Shown: piece by piece, positions 25,601 to 35,321 of the stretch
Layout: every line of letters begins with the position of its first letter
How positions within the stretch are numbered: the first letter of the stretch is position 1
From: Heterotrichella gracilis
Lineage: Eukaryota; Sar; Xanthophyceae; Tribonematales; Xanthonemataceae
Length of the DNA: 64,000 nt
NCBI GenBank assembly: GCA_032358255.1
Contig: JAULBX010001780.1
Coordinates: forward strand, 88,927 to 152,926
Direction of reading: 5' to 3'
Program-made: the position numbers and the translations under genes
The notes under the pieces: model-generated
The model's input: the letters and a program-made list of their open reading frames with translations, nothing else
Told to the model about the DNA's origin: nothing
Databases searched by the model: none

Positions 25601-27085
25601 TTGAACGTGAGGGGTTGTCGTTTATAATAACGAATCTTACAGGAGACAAGTAACGGCCACAATGCCTGCCAAGTCAGCGCGCTGATCTAAACACACATGG
25701 TGAGTTCACTATAATATGGTCTACCAAATCCCAGCATAAAGAAGTACATAATATGAACGTGCACGCTGTTTCACGCCTGCTTGTGGAGTTGTGTTGGTAC
25801 ACAGTAACTGCCATGGGACTTGACCCAGAGGTTGCGCTTTTCCAAAAACCTGAACCGTAACAGCTAGACCTTAACCCACCTCGATGGCCACCTTGGACAG
25901 GAAGCCTGGATCCCCCAGCAGGCGCTCACGGAAACCCCTGTGGGGTTCAAGGGAACAAAAGGCCGTCAACCCAAAACCCTAAAAACCCTAAGATGCTGTG
26001 CATCCACAAGGAGCAGTCGGGGGACACCATTCGGTTGTGAGGTCGGTTGTGTGGTGAACAAGCGGTTGAAGGGATGAGCAACCCACTTAGCCACCCAAGG
26101 TATGCAGCGGGTGCTTACATGAAACGTGACAGGAAGGCTGTGATTGGGTTCTTCTGCATGTCCAGGTAGCGCTGCAGGACGTCACTGGATACCTTGCCAG
26201 CTGCCAGGGCCTCAGCAAGGTCTGCACAGCCATGAAGGTAGCGGGTTGGAATGAGAAGGATTGGCAATAACCCTTGCGGGCCGGGTAGCTGAGGCGTGCA
26301 GTGGCCAGTGGGTGGTCCCTGGATGCTCTAATCACATAGTAGGGACAGGCTGGCAATAAAGTTTGGCCGTAGCACCGTCTGTACCAGCCGATGGGGAGTT
26401 AAGAAGGGATGTTTGGCACTCTGATGCTATGCGAGCAAGGTATGTTTGGGCGCAGCTGGTCAACGGCCCTGGTGGAGTGTCGTGCCGGTTGGCAAGTCGA
26501 CCCATGTCCATGCCGACTAGGAGGTTGCGAATGATGGAGTACCGCTATGCCCACCCCACTCACCAACAGGCAAGTCTTTAGCGGGCTCCCCGCTGTCGTC
26601 TCCATCGCCACCACCCCCACCGCTCCCTCCTGCACCAACCAGCACAGGTTCAGGATAAGGCCCAGCGCATGCATGGCAAGGGGCCTCCACATCACTTAAA
26701 TGGACACCTCTTGAGCCGTTCGGGACACCGGAGCTAGCACTCAAGTTCATTATACCGCATGAAAAATACTTGGGTTGCTCGTTGTTCCCCCTACTTTCGT
26801 ACCAATCACTCCACCGGTGCCCCCACCAGCGCCTGCAGCCAGCCTCTTCTCAGAGCCACACGCCTCAGACTGCTTCCCTCTCAGAATAGGCAGTTTCGAG
26901 AGAAACTTCAATCCATCTATGCCACGGTTGTTGGGCTGCCTTGGCTGATGGAACGGGGAACGTCTGCTGGCAACGACCACCTGTCTGGTGTTGTAGCATG
27001 TCGGTGCACGGCCCCGCCTAGCCGAACCAGTGGAGAACGCCACACCCGCAGGCGGTGCGTTACGAACGAGTGCGCTAGAAGCCAT
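22646..27085 (-). CDS. RETICULATA-like plastid membrane protein, DUF3411 (9 exons)
   Basis: Member of the RETICULATA / RETICULATA-RELATED family (DUF3411): plastid-envelope proteins linked in plants to chloroplast development, with unknown biochemistry. Exons in coding order: 27085-26803, 26629-26564, 26221-26119, 25937-25880, 25481-25327, 25006-24934, 24385-24206, 23438-23313, 22756-22646, giving 384 residues. Residues 1 to about 50 resemble a transit peptide (MASSALVRNAPP, Arg/Ser-rich), followed by a Gly-rich stretch typical of the family. The DUF3411 part has LGDPGFLSKVAIEVGIG, ELDFVLANVIMALIADFMLV, a SLAQRFGAVVRNGTKL stretch, GVGITNVLIAARQ, MSAAYASYMATSSNLRYQ, and the terminal VRTGNTFLGSLLWVDYIRLL. 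The exon 1-2 join in the Gly-rich part rests only on frame and splice signals. Confidence 0.9.
22843..25324 (-). repeat. Series of boundary echoes in RETICULATA-like introns
   Basis: Same-orientation partial exon copies: exon 9 5' part at 22843-22890; exon 8 5' part at 23491-23540 and again at 23641-23695 (TAGGGTTTGGGAGTTTAGGGTT lies between them); exon 7 3' part at 24001-24045 and 24103-24134; exon 6 3' part at about 24742-24789; exon 5 3' part at 25240-25280, followed by ATAAACCCTAAACCCTAACC (25297-25316). Each is shorter than the exon and none keeps both splice sites. Confidence 0.8.
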
Positions 27086-27404
27086 GGTTTAGGCCAGCAG
27101 CCGGCCAAGATGCAGGCTGCTCAGAGCTGTCCTGTCTACGTTTCAAACGTGACGACAACGTTGAGTCACCGGGCTAACTAGCGCAAGCCCCACACCCTCT
27201 GAGGGACAGCCCTGGCTGGCGCCCTTTTAAGCTTATGTAATGAGCAGCACGCAACAGGCTCAACCTGCCCTGCACGGAAGAGTTTGTGCTGTCAAAGTGG
27301 CAAACCAATACAACACACATGCACCCTTCCCGTGCAGTGCGAAAAAGGACGTGCCCACAGGTTAGGATTACATGGTATGATGTGCGGGAGAGAACAAATA
27401 TTAA

Positions 27405-27446
27405 TAACAGGGGGACTAGAATAGGACTATTCTAGTCCCCCTGTTA
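27405..27446. repeat. Near-perfect 42-bp palindrome (20-bp arms, 2-base spacer)
   Basis: TAACAGGGGGACTAGAATAG (27405-27424), spacer GA, then its exact reverse complement (27427-27446). Flanked by AT-rich TTAA/ATAA sequence. No ORF or terminator role is evident. Confidence 0.95.
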
Positions 27447-27953
27447 ATAATTATAATTTTCTTTTCCAGTTGGAGGCACTGTTGTACTGCCCCAAATGTC
27501 TAGAGTTCCAGGAAGCGTGGTGGGAACAAAAGGAGCTACAAAACTGCAGCTTCCATATGTTACAGGAATGTTTTTCAGCTGACAACGTCATTGTGCAACC
27601 CCGTGCGCTTGGACTCGCTACAAACTACTGCCCATGGCCAGGGAATTGCCCAATACTTGGGATTAAATAGGGTCTGGTCTGGTCTACTATGGTGACCATG
27701 TTACTAAAAGTACAGTAGCACGCCACCAGGGGCTTACACTACAGGGATGGCGCAGTCGCCCGCCAACACCAGTTGCTGCTGGGCAGTGGTCAAGGAGCTG
27801 CCACCCCCGTGGTTGGTTCCCGTGGCTGATTGTGAATACACAGGGCTGATTACTCACTATGGATGATGTTATTTCCCGTGGTTTGCAATGATACCTTTAC
27901 TGATGACCATACCCACCCATAAGTGCACCCACTTGGTAACCAAGAACACGTGT

Positions 27954-28216
27954 GTCGACCCATGAAGGCAGATATACGATAAGATAAATGGCCCGAAAAT
28001 CAGAGAGGTAAGGATATTAGGCCTAAAAAGCTGACAGATAGAGATAAACGATGGGCTAGCCCGCCCAAGGCCACACGGAAAAAATAGAGATAAACCTGAA
28101 CCAGCAAGGGTTAAAGCTAAGATAAGGATTTGTTTTCCAAGGATAAAGATAAACTGACCAAAAATACCAAAGCTAATAATAAATCAAGGCTGATTTATCT
28201 GCCTTCATGGGTCGAC
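27954..28216. mobile_element. Candidate non-autonomous MITE, 263 bp with 20-bp terminal inverted repeats
   Basis: GTCGACCCATGAAGGCAGAT at 27954-27973 is exactly inverted at 28197-28216. The interior is AT-rich, contains repeated AGATAAA phrases and has no coding potential, unlike the GC-rich surroundings. I cannot see a convincing target-site duplication: the flanks are CACGTGT and GTGTGGC. It could also be a foldback scrap. Confidence 0.6.
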
Positions 28217-29101
28217 GTGTGGCAAAGAGCGGCCTCGGGGATGGCTCTCCCTCAGACTGCCTCAACTCATTCAACGCCCGGGCGCGCTCATGCTTTGAAA
28301 ACAGAAGAGCATATATATCTACTTATTCATTTAAGTAGCTATAGCTACATTTATTTATCTACCCCCGAATGGTGATCGCAGCGGTGGCCTTTCTCCCAAT
28401 GGGTGCATGCCGTTGAACGAGATGGCAAACTGCCTCCTGCGAAGCCTGATCAATCCCACTCTAGTATACACCTCCTGCCTTGACTCTAGGACCTACTCCA
28501 GCAGGAAAGGTCCTGAAAATTACCGTTGAGAAGTACAGGCGGCCCTGAACAAACCAACAAGTCACCAATTTGTTCACTGGCTTTAGAGAACAGATCACAT
28601 ATATCACATACATAACATGATAGCAAACAACTTCCGTGCGCTATACTATACGAAGTGAGACATTTCATTAGGGGAAGCACAAGACGGTTGCAATCGGTAA
28701 CTTTGCGGGCAGTGTTTGCACCAGCCTGCCTGCTAGCTGGTTCTTCCCGAGCTTAGGGTTCAGGGTGACCTAGCATCGACCGTATACCAAAGGGGCTGCT
28801 TGATTGCCGAGCTCGGCAGTCTTGTAGGTGCAGGATAAGCGGGAGTGTGCATAGTAGAAGGTGCAAATGAGTGCCTTACCCTCTTAGAGTCAGCAGCCTT
28901 ATGCAGAACAAGATGTTCTGGCAAGGTGCAGCCTCAGACGAACGCTCTTACGACCCAAACTGCTCGCTAGTGCCGGTTGAGGCGCTGAAGCTGTTTCAAA
29001 CTTATCAAGCCTGCACGCAAAGACCGTCCGTCTCACGTTACCCCACTCTGTCACCTGCCTGCCCTTTGCTGTCGCAGCTGGGGAGGGTCGCTCCACCGAT
29101 G

Positions 29102-29869
29102 ATGCACCTGGTCAGAGCACACACAGCGCCGCAGCCCGTGCGTGCGCGGTGCGCACGACTCGTCATGTGTCAAGACGGAGCACCCAATGCGACACCCACA
29201 GGTGCCGGGCGGTAGCGCTGTGTAGGGGTAGTGGGTGGTGCCATGTGCACATGCATGCATGCGTGCGTGGCTAAAAAGTTGGGTCACCTCTTCCTGGTCT
29301 CCACAGCAGCGGTCTTTTCGTTTGCTGTGACACACGAAACCATTCCACACATAGGATTGGCCGCCCTTCGTCATCCCACGACACAGTTGGTTTCCTGGGT
29401 AATGTTGCCGTGTGTAATTTCGATGTGGCTTGGCTGTGCAGCGAAGCGCTTGCACATCACGCTGCCCTCGGGCGAGCAGCGCAAGTTCCTTGTGGCTACT
29501 GATGCGGGGCTCAAGCGCTGGCTCAGTGGCACTGTTGGCTACGGTGACGCGAGGCTGCGTGACCTGGACACTTCAGAAGAGATCTTGGATCTCGAAGAGT
29601 TGGACGATGGAGGGCGCTACGAAGTCCTGCTTCCATATCGCGCCCGCCCAGCGCCTGAGAAGACAATCAACATCACGTGGCCAGGGGACGGCACCAAGAA
29701 CACCAGGCGCTGCTATGCGGGGCTTTCTCAGAAGTGGCTGGACAGCCTTCTCGACAGGGAGCTGTGTCAGGGTCTGAGGCCTGTGGATGAGCAGAATGTG
29801 GTGTTGACTCGCTTGGATCAGTTGGAGGCTGACCAGGAGTATGTGGCAGTACGCCGCTTCAACATCTGA
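29102..29869 (+). CDS. Unrecognised 175-residue protein of two similar ~60-residue repeats
   Basis: Function unknown. Exons 29102-29201 and 29442-29869 (an ATG also lies at 29099). The N-terminal 34 residues are basic (MHLVRAHTAPQP, then VMCQDG). Two tandem repeats follow. Repeat 1 runs from KRLHITLPSGEQ through LKRWL, LRDLD and LEELDDGGRYEVLL. Repeat 2 runs from KTINITWPGDGT through SQKWLDSLL, LRPVD and LTRLDQLEADQEYVAV. Shared pattern: I-T-x-P, a central W-L, L-R-x-x-D, then L-x-x-L-[DE]-x-[LG] and a closing Y-x-V. The spacing is reminiscent of small beta-grasp folds such as doublecortin or ubiquitin-like domains, but that is only a resemblance. Coding status is supported by the diverged paralogue at 33729-34527, whose 3- and 6-base indels keep frame over most of its length. 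Plus-strand TGTAA occurs at 30481-30485. Confidence 0.65.
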
Positions 29870-31116
29870 GGAGCCATGCTGAAGTTTGTGTTGGGCTAAC
29901 AGCCAAGTTCCCTTGCCTGTGCTGTACTGACACAGGCGTTGCTGAGTGGATGCCTTTGCTGAAACCTTGCAACTGCTAGCGTCCAAGTTTGCCCAGTGTT
30001 GTTGTGTAGTGCGTCCAGCTGGATGGCTAAAGTTATGCCACACTTGGGGGTGTGAATCAAGCAGGCACGTGTATTTTACCACCCCACAACAGTTTTTCCA
30101 CACACAGCTATTGTTCCAGGCGTCGCCTAGCGGTTCTGTGTGTGCTGTCCTGCACCATCCTTGTGTCCTCATCCAACACAAGGAGGGCATGGCAAAACGT
30201 TTGCGTTGCAGACCTATCCGCACGTGTACATTATGTTGGTCAGACCTCAAACCCTTGGATACGGTTTGGACCTGCAGTTGTTTTTGTTGCAGGTGCACTG
30301 CATGCTTTGGTGACTAGCATATATATGCTCATGATAGGTTATCACATGTGACAGCGCGTGTAGGGTATTCAGCCTGGTAGGTAAACCTCAGGCTTTATCC
30401 TCACCCTTACTCATGCTGCCTGGCCATTAAATGTGCCATGCAGTATTTGCACTTGCCATATGTGGCATGCACTGACCAGCTGTAAGCATGTGTTACTCAG
30501 TTCAATATCGAACAACTTGTATCTATAACAGTATGTTCCTTGTAATGAATATCTGTCAGATATTTCACACCTCCCCCAAGGAACAAAGTACACAACGCTG
30601 TTAGTGCCATTGCACTTGGCTAAAAAGTTCAGATCAAGCAGTCATCTAGGGATGCTGCAGCTTACTACTGTCCCACCCTGAATTCCCTGCTTGGACTACG
30701 TGTGTTGTTTAAGTGCCCTAGCGGTGATAGGGCATCCACTAGAAACCCCAAAGTAGGGTATTGCGTACATGCAGAGCTAAACACGCTCCAAGGCATGACA
30801 CACGCATTCCATCCACAAAGCCAGTGTAGCAGTCAGCCTTGCATAGTACACACAAATCAGTGTATCCTGAGTTCATTTGTATTGCATACACCTGCAGCTG
30901 TGCCTACTTGAACAGCGTGTGTCTGATAATCGGATCAATCATCACCTTTTAATATTTGTAACATGCACAGATATGGTACAGTAATACCAACGCTTTGCTT
31001 CAGCAACCCTTTTGTCAGGAAGGCCCAGACTGGCCAGCAACAAACCATGCATCGCTTGAGCAAGCACTAGAATCTCCAATTGCCATTTTGACCCTGGGCT
31101 AGCGCATCGTCGGCTT
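29870..31116. other. 3' flank of the two-repeat gene (duplicated non-coding DNA)
   Basis: No gene recognised. The stretch to about 30320 and again from 30800 is also present in copy B. TGTAA signals for the upstream gene occur at 30481-30485, 30541-30545 and 30957-30961. Confidence 0.45.
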
Positions 31117-33122
31117 CAGTCCTTATCATCGCTGCCAAACAGGGCATGCATGCGCGCCTTGCAGTCCAAGGCAGCGATGATCATCGCAGTGCATTGCATG
31201 CGCCACCTGCACAAACAACGTAGCACATCTAGGCCTCACCCGGGTTTAGGGTCATGTGACACATGCCCAGGGTGTCTGTCGCAAAGAGCCCAGACCATAA
31301 TGCAAGCAGAAGGACACAAAGCCGTGCAAACCACAGTGTGGCACCACATCCTGGCTCACAAACCCTAATCCCGTCTGGCACCACCCGCACCTGGTCCAGC
31401 TCCTTCCCCTCCTCCTCATCGCTATCATCAAACTGCGCAGCGGCTTGGTTCTTCTTGAGGGGGGAGGCTCGACACCACCTTCCCCTTCCCCACCCACCTC
31501 TCCCACCACATCCACCTCCTTCTCATCCTCCAGGGTGGCGGGGGTGGTGGAAGTGGCTGCGCCGTAGCCAGCACCACCCTCTGCAAGGGAGGGGAGGGGA
31601 TTTCGATGTAAAGAACTTGCATCCTAATACCACACAGCCCACCAGCAGCAGCAAGCAGCCATTAATGTTGGAATATTCCAACATGCACACGCGCGTGTTC
31701 CATAATGCCCACTGGCCCGTGACGCTGCCACTTGTTGTGGGATGCAAGCCTAGAACATTTTTTAGTCTCTTTTTCTACCCTAAAATCCATGCTGCAAACG
31801 GAAGCATGGCACAGAAAGGCAGCCTATACCCCAACGCTTGTTCCTTCCCCTTCCCCCCAAACGCACTTGTTTCCCCCTGCTTCAACCTGCCTCCCCCTGG
31901 CTGCCCAGGGCTGGGCCCCACCCCCGCACCCCCTCCCTCCTCCTCATCGCTGCTGTCCAGGCCAGCAGCAGCCAGGGATGCCTTGCCCGCTGACTCCCCA
32001 TCCTGCATCACACGTAATATGACTCCCCTTAGCACCATTGTGGGCCAAGGCTGCTGCAACGGCAGCTGCAAAAAATGCTTGCAAGTTGAACATCCGTTCA
32101 TGCCGAAGTCAGCGTCTAAGGCTGCTACTATCATGGAGTGACTATTCATGGCTAGGTGATAAAGCGGCAATTCCATAGCGCCACGCCCCAGGGGTGCACC
32201 CCTACACCCCCGCATCCCCCTCCCTATCTACACCCTCCACCCGCTTCCTCCCACCCACCTTGGTGGTCGCCCCGCGCCCCCTCCCTCCTCCTCCTCCTCC
32301 TCCTCCTCCCCTTCCACATAATCCACATCCTCCTCCTCATCACCGTCGCTCTCAGCCAGGCCCGCTGCCTTGAGCCGCTCAACCGCAAACACAGGCTCGT
32401 CCATGTACTCAACCTCATTGTCGCCCACAACCATGTCGTCCTGCGGGGAAGGGGGTGGGGAATTATTCAGTTAAACAAACATATGTCAAAGTGAACAATA
32501 ATGTATTCTAACATTTTGTACAAGGGGAATGGCGCATCCATGCACTGAATGTCACCCACCCACAGCCATGTCTCCCCACAGGGGTGTTTGCACACGAGTT
32601 ATGCAATGGTGCAATAGCAAGGGTAATAAGATAATAATAGTCCTATTATTATCTTATTACCCTTGGCAAAAGCCCACCGCAGTCCTTCAAAGTATGGCCA
32701 ACTCCTAGGTGTTGCAGATCACAGGGATGTGTGCACACCATTTATTTGCGAATATAAAGGGAGATAAGCGGGAAGTCAAAAGAAGGGGAATATAGGACAC
32801 GTGGTCGCAGGGTCACAATAATAAACTAAAGAACCTACATCTTGGTTTTTACCCGGTTTACACACCTGTGGCAGCCAGCGCAATTATTGGCGTCAACCCT
32901 TAATCTATACAAGGCCACTACCATTGCTGCCTCTTCTAATTCTTATTCTCCACCTTGCCCCCATCCTCCTCGATGGCGGCGCACAGTGTGAACCGTAACC
33001 ACACCCTAAACCCTAACTAGTGTCCGTACCATTGCCTTGGCCTACTTCTTCTTCTTCTCCTTGCCCCCATCCTCCTCGATAGCTCTGGGAGTGGCGGCCT
33101 CCTCCCGCCAACTCTGCTTCAC
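31117..33122 (-). pseudogene. CTR9 3'-end fragment (exons 19-23), decayed
   Basis: Counterpart of CTR9 35322-37274. The exon 20 copy (about 32246-32436) keeps VVGDNEVEYMDEPV and the acidic run but lacks several residues of the AAEAAERRRR segment. The exon 22 copy changes frame at the PPSR site (about 31455). The exon 23 copy has lost the terminal AQQSKARMDALFG reading frame. The exon 21 donor is altered. There is no upstream CTR9 body or promoter, so this is a dead fragment left by the segmental duplication. Confidence 0.85.
32618..32665. repeat. Near-perfect 48-bp palindrome (23-bp arms, 2-base spacer)
   Basis: 32618-32640 and 32643-32665 are exact inverses around TC; arms read CAAGGGTAATAAGATAATA then ATAG. 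The paralogous site in copy B (about 36820-36855) lacks it: there, ACACGAGTGATGCAACAATG continues into ACACCCACCGCAG. So the palindrome was gained in copy A or lost in B. Confidence 0.95.
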
Positions 33123-33357
33123 GAAGTTTCTTTTGCGTGACCTTTTCTGAACCCCAAACTGGACGGGAATGGGCAACATAGCCGGGGCCTCCCCGCTAGG
33201 AGTGCTATCTAGAATCCCCTATCTGGCCATGTGAACAACGCCTATCCCCTCTCCAACGAAATTGAGGAGGGCGACGTAGGAGCCATACGTGTACTCTGTA
33301 CCGGTGCCCACAAACCGCGGGTTTCCCACCTATTCCTGTATCCGCAGGTTGCAACCC
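33123..33357. other. Unique spacer between the two segmental copies
   Basis: 235 bases with no counterpart in the duplicated units. No gene recognised. Confidence 0.5.
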
Positions 33358-33728
33358 ACGACTGCCTGCTAGTTGGTTCTACCCTAGCTTAGGGTCCAGT
33401 ACGACCTTGCAGGGGCTGTTTACAAGCAAGGGCCGATCATAACCTCGGCAGTCTAGTGATAGGTGCAGGGTGAGAGGGAGTGTGCAACGTGGATGGGTGC
33501 ATCTGAGTGTCTTACTCTCTCAATCAGCAGCCTAATTCAATATAAGGTATTCTGACAAGATGCAGCTCGGACTGGTGCTTTTACGAACCAACTGCCTACT
33601 AGTGCCGGTTGAGGAGCTGAAGCTGTTTCAAACACTTATCAAGTCTGCACGCAAACCCGTGTGACGTTCCCCCTCTGTCACCTGCCTGCCCTTTGCTGTC
33701 GCAGCTGCGGACGGTATCTACACCCACA

Positions 33729-34527
33729 ATGCACCTGGTCAGAGCGAATGTGCACACAGCGCCGCAGCCCGTGCGTGTGCGGTGCGCACGACTCGTCATG
33801 TGTCAAGACGGAGCACCCAATGCGACACCCACAGGTGCCGGGCGGTAGCGCTGTGTAGGGGTAGTGGGTGGTGCCATGTGCACATGCATGCATGCGTGCG
33901 TGGCTAAAAAGTTGGTTTACCTCTTCCTGGTCTCCACAGCAGCGGTCTTTTCGTTTGCTGTGACACACGAAACCATTCCACATATAGGATTGGCCGCCCT
34001 TCGTCATCCCACGACACAGTTGGTTTATTGGGTTTCTCTACGGACAAGGTGCTTTGTTGCCGTGTGTAACATCGATGTGGCTTGTTGTGCAGCGAAGCGC
34101 TTGTACTTGACGTTGCCCTCCGGCGAGCAGCGCAAGGTCATTGTACGTACTGATGAGGGGCTCAAGCGTTGGTTCAGGGGCACTGTTGGCTATGGTGACT
34201 CGAGGCTACGCGACCCGGACACTTAATAGAGATTTTGGAACTCGTAGACTTGGAGGATGAAGGCACTACCAAGTCCTGCTTCCATTTCGCGCCCGCCCAG
34301 TGCCTGAGAAGACAATCAACATCACGTGGCCAGGGGACGGCACCAAGCTTAAGGACACAAGGCACTGCTTTGTGGGACTTTCTCAGAAGTGGCTGGACAG
34401 CCTTCTCGACATGAAGCTGTGCCAGGGTCTGAGGCCTGTGGATTCAAAGGAGAATGTGGTGTTGACGCGCTTGGATCAGTTGGAGGCTGGCAAGGAGTAT
34501 GTGGCAGTACGCCGCGTCAACATCTGA
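33729..34527 (+). pseudogene. Frameshifted paralogue of the two-repeat small protein
   Basis: Exon 1 equivalent 33729-33834 and exon 2 equivalent 34093-34527, with the same splice phase as the intact copy. Relative to 29442-29869 there are two single-base losses, near 34207 (after RDPDT, giving an immediate stop) and near 34260, plus an in-frame stop between them. Downstream, the second repeat is well preserved in another frame (TINITWPGDGT, SQKWLDSLLD, LTRLDQLEAGKEYVAV), with 6- and 3-base in-frame insertions. This suggests it was functional until recently; a sequencing error is an alternative for one of the losses. Confidence 0.8.
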
Positions 34528-35321
34528 GGAGCCATGCTGCAAGTTTGTGTTGGGCTAACAGCCAAGTTCCCTTGCCTGTGCTGTACTTGACACAGACGTT
34601 GCTGAGCACACGCCTTTGCTGAAACCTTGCAACTGCTAGCGTCCAAGTTTGTTTGTCCAGTATTGTTGTGTAGTGCGTCCAGCTGGACAGCTAAAGGTGT
34701 GCCACACTTGTGGGTGTGCATCCAGTAGTCACTTGTATATTACCACCCACAAAACTGTTTTTTCCACACACAGCTATTTCTCTTGCGCCCAGCGGTTCTG
34801 TGTGTGCTGCCCTGCACCACCCTTGTGTCCTCATCCTACACTGGGATGGCATGGCAAAACGTTTGCGGTGCAGCCACATCCGCACATGGACATTATGTTT
34901 GTTCAGACCGCGAACCCTTGGATACGGTTTGGACCTGCAGTTGCTGTTGTTGCAGGTGCAGTGCACGCTTTGGTGACTAGCATATGAGCTGATGGTTTGT
35001 TATTACACGCATTCCATCCACACAGCCAGTGTACCAGTCAGCCTTGCATAGTACACACCAACCAGTCTATCATTTGTATTGCATATACCTGCAGCCATGC
35101 CTACTTAAACAGCGTGTGTCTGATAATCGGATCAAACATTGCCTTTTAATATTTGTAACATGCACAGATATGGTACAGTAATACCAACGCTTTGCTTCAG
35201 CAACCCTTTCGTCGGGAAGGCCCCAGCTGGCCAGCAACAACTCATGCATTGCTTGCTAATATCCCCTTGGAAGTTGCCTTTTCAGCATGTATTTTGACCC
35301 TGGGCTAGCGCGTCGTCGGCT

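Larger units (their letters stand above)
27086..28721. other. Intergenic region with palindrome and MITE-like element
   Basis: Upstream of the RETICULATA-like gene; its promoter should lie at 27086-27400. It holds the palindrome at 27405-27446 and the inverted-repeat element at 27954-28216. The rest is AT-rich, with no gene recognised. Confidence 0.45.
28722..33122. repeat. Tandem segmental duplication, left copy (A)
   Basis: Matches 33358-37274 in direct orientation, from GCCTGCTAGCTGGTTC through the two-repeat small-protein gene, its 3' flank, and exons 23-19 of CTR9, up to CTGCTTCAC. Copy A holds the intact small-protein gene (29102-29869) and a broken CTR9 3' end. About 235 unrelated bases separate it from copy B. 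Confidence 0.9.

Noticed and set aside
31263-32141. 292-codon plus-strand open frame
   Set aside because: It lies antisense to the decayed CTR9 acidic exons; Ser/Pro-rich only because GAG/GAA-rich exons read backwards.
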